From assembly GCA_026985055.1 (NCBI GenBank), contig JALSQZ010000058.1, positions 1 to 64,000 on the forward strand: a DNA stretch of 64,000 nt, given 5' to 3'. This DNA comes from Sedimenticola sp. GTDB taxonomy: Bacteria > Pseudomonadota > Gammaproteobacteria > Chromatiales > Chromatiaceae. Both the position numbers and the translations under genes were made by a program. Under the pieces are notes generated by a model. That model was not told the origin of the DNA, made no database searches, and was given only the letters and a program-made list of their open reading frames with translations. This document shows positions 61,450 through 64,000 of the stretch, one piece after another; within the stretch, counting starts at the first letter, position 1; every line of letters starts with the position of its first letter.

Positions 61450-61560
61450 GTCGGGTAATGTCCTTTGTCTTTGCCGGGAGACCACCCGGGTTTGCCCGCG
61501 GTGGTCATGATCGGGCATTCTACCGGTAAATGAGAGTGCCGACCGTGAATTGTGTCCACC

Positions 61561-61920
61561 TCAGCCGGGCAGATGCTGCTCCAGCCAGTCCCGAATCCAG
61601 TGGCTGGCGCGGTTGCCGGCGAAACGCGCCACTTCCTTTCCGTCAACGAACAGCATGATCGTGGGAAAACCCCGCAGTTTGTACTGGCCGGCCAGTTTCA
61701 TGTTCTCGCCTTCGTCCACTTCCACCTTTACCAACTCGACCCGGTCTGCCATTTCGTCCATGACCCGCTGCAGATGGGGGGCGATGGCATGGCAGGGGGC
61801 GCACCAGTCCGCCCAGAAATCGACCAGCACCGGTTGCCTTGCGGAAGCATCGAGAACGATTTGCGCAAAATCATGCAGATCCGCGGTTTGGGTGGCTGTG
61901 GTTTTTGGTAGTTTGTTCAT
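61561..61920 (-). CDS. Thioredoxin-fold protein
   Basis: The 119-residue protein has the thioredoxin active site WADWCAPCHAIAPHL (about 37-51; both Cys present) and the cis-Pro in RGFPTIMLFVDGKEVARFAG. The active-site dipeptide is Ala-Pro instead of Gly-Pro, so its redox potential may differ from thioredoxin 1. No signal peptide, so it is cytoplasmic. It is a single gene upstream of prmA on the same strand and divergent from hemC. Confidence 0.88.
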   Translation of the reverse strand: MNKLPKTTATQTADLHDFAQIVLDASARQPVLVDFWADWCAPCHAIAPHLQRVMDEMADRVELVKVEVDEGENMKLAGQYKLRGFPTIMLFVDGKEVARFAGNRASHWIRDWLEQHLPG

Positions 61921-62207
61921 GCTGTCTTGTCATGTATTCGGGTAGCCTGGCGCTGTTCCGACAGAGTCCCGGGTGAATCGAAAAAACAGGATTTCCGATG
62001 ATCTCTTCCGGTGCAGCCCCTCATCCGATGGGTTCGCGAAATGATCGGATGGTAACCTGATCGCTCTGTCCTTCCAAGACTTGTGTTCGTCCAGGCCGGC
62101 ATATGCCGCGCGTCGTCGCCAGGAAGCGGAAAATTTTACGCGCTTCTGTATGGCGCATGGGTTTTTTGGCATACTGGGCTCCCTTTTTGTTACCAATACC
62201 GTGATTC

Positions 62208-63137
62208 ATGAGCGCCAATCTGATCCGTATCGCCACCCGTAAATCCCCCCTCGCCATGTGGCAGGCGGAACATGTTGCCGCTGCCCTGAGGACGGCTCAT
62301 CCCGGCATTCAGGTCGAGCTGCTGGGTATGAGCACCCAAGGCGACAAGATTCTGGACACGCCCCTGGCCAAGATTGGCGGCAAGGGGCTGTTCGTAAAGG
62401 AGCTGGAGCAAGGCATGCTCGATGGCAGCGCGGATATTGCCGTGCATTCCATGAAGGATGTCCCGGTGGAGCTGCCCCAGGGCCTGCATCTGCCGGTCAT
62501 CATGGAGCGGGAAGACCCCCGTGATGCCCTGGTATCCAATGACTATGCCAGCCTGGACGAACTGCCCGAGGGAGCCAGGGTGGGCACCTCCAGCCTGCGC
62601 CGCCAGTGCCAGCTCAGGGCAGGGAGACCGGATCTGAAGCTGTTGCCCTTGCGTGGCAACGTGAACACCCGCCTGCGCAAGCTTGATGAAGGCGAATACG
62701 ATGCCATTGTGCTTGCGGCTGCGGGTCTGATCCGGCTGGATTTTGCGCATCGTATTCGTGCCTTCATCGAACCGGGGCAAAGTCTGCCGGCCATTGGTCA
62801 GGGAGCAGTGGGCATAGAATGCCGGGCCGATGATGCGCGGGTGAATGATCTCATTGCTCCTTTACATCATGCCGATACCGCGAGCCGGGTGCTGGCGGAG
62901 CGGGCCATGAACAACCGTCTGGAAGGCGGCTGTCAGGTGCCCATTGCTGGACACGCGATTCTTCAGGGGGAAGAACTGTGGCTGCGTGGTCTGGTGGGCA
63001 GCGAGGATGGCAAAACCATTGTGCGTGACGAGATACGCGGCCCCAGGGAAGAGGCGGAAGTCATGGGCGTGACCCTGGCAGAGCGGCTGCTGGCAGATGG
63101 CGCGGACCAGATTCTGAAAAACCTGTATGCCCGGTAA
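62208..63137 (+). CDS. hemC: Hydroxymethylbilane synthase
   Basis: HemC polymerises four porphobilinogens into hydroxymethylbilane for haem and sirohaem synthesis. The 309-residue protein begins [20 protein letters not shown] and has the dipyrromethane-carrying Cys in [16 protein letters not shown] (about 235-250), as well as SLRRQCQL and [10 protein letters not shown]. It opens the hemC-hemD-hemX block; hemD starts 27 bases downstream. Confidence 0.95.
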   Translation: MSANLIRIATRKSPLAMWQAEHVAAALRTAHPGIQVELLGMSTQGDKILDTPLAKIGGKGLFVKELEQGMLDGSADIAVHSMKDVPVELPQGLHLPVIMEREDPRDALVSNDYASLDELPEGARVGTSSLRRQCQLRAGRPDLKLLPLRGNVNTRLRKLDEGEYDAIVLAAAGLIRLDFAHRIRAFIEPGQSLPAIGQGAVGIECRADDARVNDLIAPLHHADTASRVLAERAMNNRLEGGCQVPIAGHAILQGEELWLRGLVGSEDGKTIVRDEIRGPREEAEVMGVTLAERLLADGADQILKNLYAR

Positions 63138-63164
63138 CATCAACCCGAATCCGGCTGACTGCCC

Positions 63165-63929
63165 ATGACTTGTGATCTGCAAGGGATGAGCGTGCTGGTG
63201 ACTCGCCCCGAAGGCCAGGCGCATGCCCTCTGCGCCCTCATCGAAAAGGCCCATGGACGCCCCCTGCGCTTTCCCGCCATGGAAATTGTGCCCCTGGACA
63301 CGCAACCGGCAAGACAGGTGCTGGCGGCCGCGGGCGATGCTGAGTTGCTGGTCTTCATCAGCGCCAATGCAGTCAGTCATGCGTTTCCCCTGCTACCGGA
63401 AGCCTTGCCCCTGGACCTGCGGATTGCCGCCATCGGCGATGCCACTGCCCGGCGTCTGGAAGAGGCGGGTTTGCCGGTCACCCTGAAACCGGAAGGCCGC
63501 TTCGACAGCGAAGGTCTGCTGAGCCTGCCGCAGCTGCAGGATCTCGCTGGCAGCAAGGTCATTATCGTGCGTGGACGTGGCGGACGGGAAAAACTGCGCG
63601 CCGGACTGGAAGCGCGGGGAGCGCAGGTAAGCTATGCGGAAGTCTATGAGCGGCGGCGTCCCCGGCGTGATGCGCGCAATCTGGTGCAAGGCTGGGAGCA
63701 GCTGGTCGATGTGGTCACGGTTACCAGTTCCGCGGTGCTGGACAATCTGTTGCGGATGCTGGGGGACGCGGGCGTGGAAAGGCTTCGGCAAACGCCTCTT
63801 GTGGTGCTCAGTGAACGCACCGCGGAACATGCCTTCAATCTCGGCTGTGAATCCATCTGGGTAACGGAACAGGCCGGCGATCATGGTATTCTCCGGGCAT
63901 TGTGTGAAATCCGGGAAGAACATTCATGA
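63165..63929 (+). CDS. hemD: Uroporphyrinogen-III synthase
   Basis: HemD cyclises hydroxymethylbilane with inversion of ring D. The 254-residue protein has the bilobed HemD pattern: VLVTRPEGQAHALCALIEK at the start, LLVFISANAVSHAFPLLPEA, IAAIGDATARRLEEAGL, VIIVRGRGGREKLRAGLEARGAQV and VTVTSSAVLDNLLRML. Sequence conservation in this family is low; the position after hemC settles the call. It overlaps hemX by four bases. Confidence 0.92.
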   Translation: MTCDLQGMSVLVTRPEGQAHALCALIEKAHGRPLRFPAMEIVPLDTQPARQVLAAAGDAELLVFISANAVSHAFPLLPEALPLDLRIAAIGDATARRLEEAGLPVTLKPEGRFDSEGLLSLPQLQDLAGSKVIIVRGRGGREKLRAGLEARGAQVSYAEVYERRRPRRDARNLVQGWEQLVDVVTVTSSAVLDNLLRMLGDAGVERLRQTPLVVLSERTAEHAFNLGCESIWVTEQAGDHGILRALCEIREEHS

Positions 63930-64000
63930 AATCCTTTTTGCGCTACCTGACCAGCGAGCAGGCAACCAACCGGCTGGTAGTTGTCGGTATCGTGCTGGGC
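63926..64000 (+). CDS. hemX: HemX-like protein, partial (cut by window end)
   Basis: Only the first 25 codons are in view (MKSFLRYLTSEQATNRLVVV, then GIVLG). The start overlaps the hemD stop (ATGA). In gammaproteobacteria the gene after hemC-hemD encodes HemX, an inner-membrane protein with an N-terminal anchor; the visible hydrophobic start of a membrane segment fits. The call rests on position, not on the short sequence. Confidence 0.5.
   Translation, partial: MKSFLRYLTSEQATNRLVVVGIVLG

Noticed and set aside
61921..62207. Short frames in the thioredoxin-hemC gap
   Set aside because: They have no motifs, overlap each other in several frames and leave no room for the divergent promoters of the two flanking genes.

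Overview
The window reads as a chromosomal stretch of a free-living gammaproteobacterium. Gene order supports this: rpe-gph-trpE-trpG-trpD-trpC facing crp/vfr and an osmC gene, prmA-DUF3426-dusB-fis-purH-purD, and hemC-hemD-hemX are all arrangements known from gammaproteobacteria outside the enterics. Coding sequence is GC-rich and tightly packed, with many 4-base ATGA overlaps. The species cannot be named from sequence alone; a Chromatiales-like, possibly sulfur-oxidising, lineage is only an impression.

Layout. Positions 1-2450 form an AT-richer accessory island: an IS110-family transposase remnant, a Doc-type toxin paired with an AbrB-type antitoxin under its own promoter and palindromic operator, an attC-like foldable site, a lipoprotein gene and the C-terminal half of a ParE/RelE toxin. 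Then come an oleate hydratase, an NfeD/SPFH membrane pair, a TtcA-like tRNA thiolase, a secretin-fragment protein, a 2-hydroxyacid dehydrogenase and a very large FAD/Fe-S oxidoreductase (2900-12451). Positions 12750-16820 hold two unfamiliar small proteins (a Cys-rich secreted one and a membrane-anchored coiled coil with FNR-like boxes upstream), rlmG, a 241-bp MITE and rlmI. Positions 16817-24350 carry lgt-thyA, a 44-codon acidic ORF with its own promoter and terminator, folA, a fructosamine-kinase gene that seems to start at CTG, a lipoprotein and priA. Positions 24497-32413 hold argS, an FtsN-like SPOR protein, a FIST sensor coupled to a GGDEF/EAL enzyme, rpe, gph and a c'-type cytochrome. 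The trp block with a GDCCVxC protein, crp, osmC, VOC, apaH and apaG follow (32658-39743).

Positions 39865-49671 look like a nutrient-uptake module: a secreted S9 peptidase divergent from a TonB-dependent receptor, then a complete TtpC-type TonB operon (DUF3450, TtpC-like, ExbB, ExbD, TonB, TPR). An AlgI/AlgX-like polysaccharide O-acetylation pair, an oxidoreductase, an Fe-S uracil-DNA glycosylase and a PhnA-like protein follow. The right end is the purD/purH and prmA-DUF3426-dusB-fis blocks, a thioredoxin, and hemC-hemD-hemX, the last cut by the window edge.

Three repeat families are visible. One is a multi-hairpin element with compensatory base changes and a conserved alternative pairing (13181-13287, 23577-23662, degenerate near 26980). 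The second is a CAGGCTGTTGAAAAA-type hairpin (window start, 7493-7527, 39763-39795). The third is a MITE with perfect 15-bp inverted ends and a CTAA duplication (15258-15498). No CRISPR array, rRNA or tRNA gene was seen.
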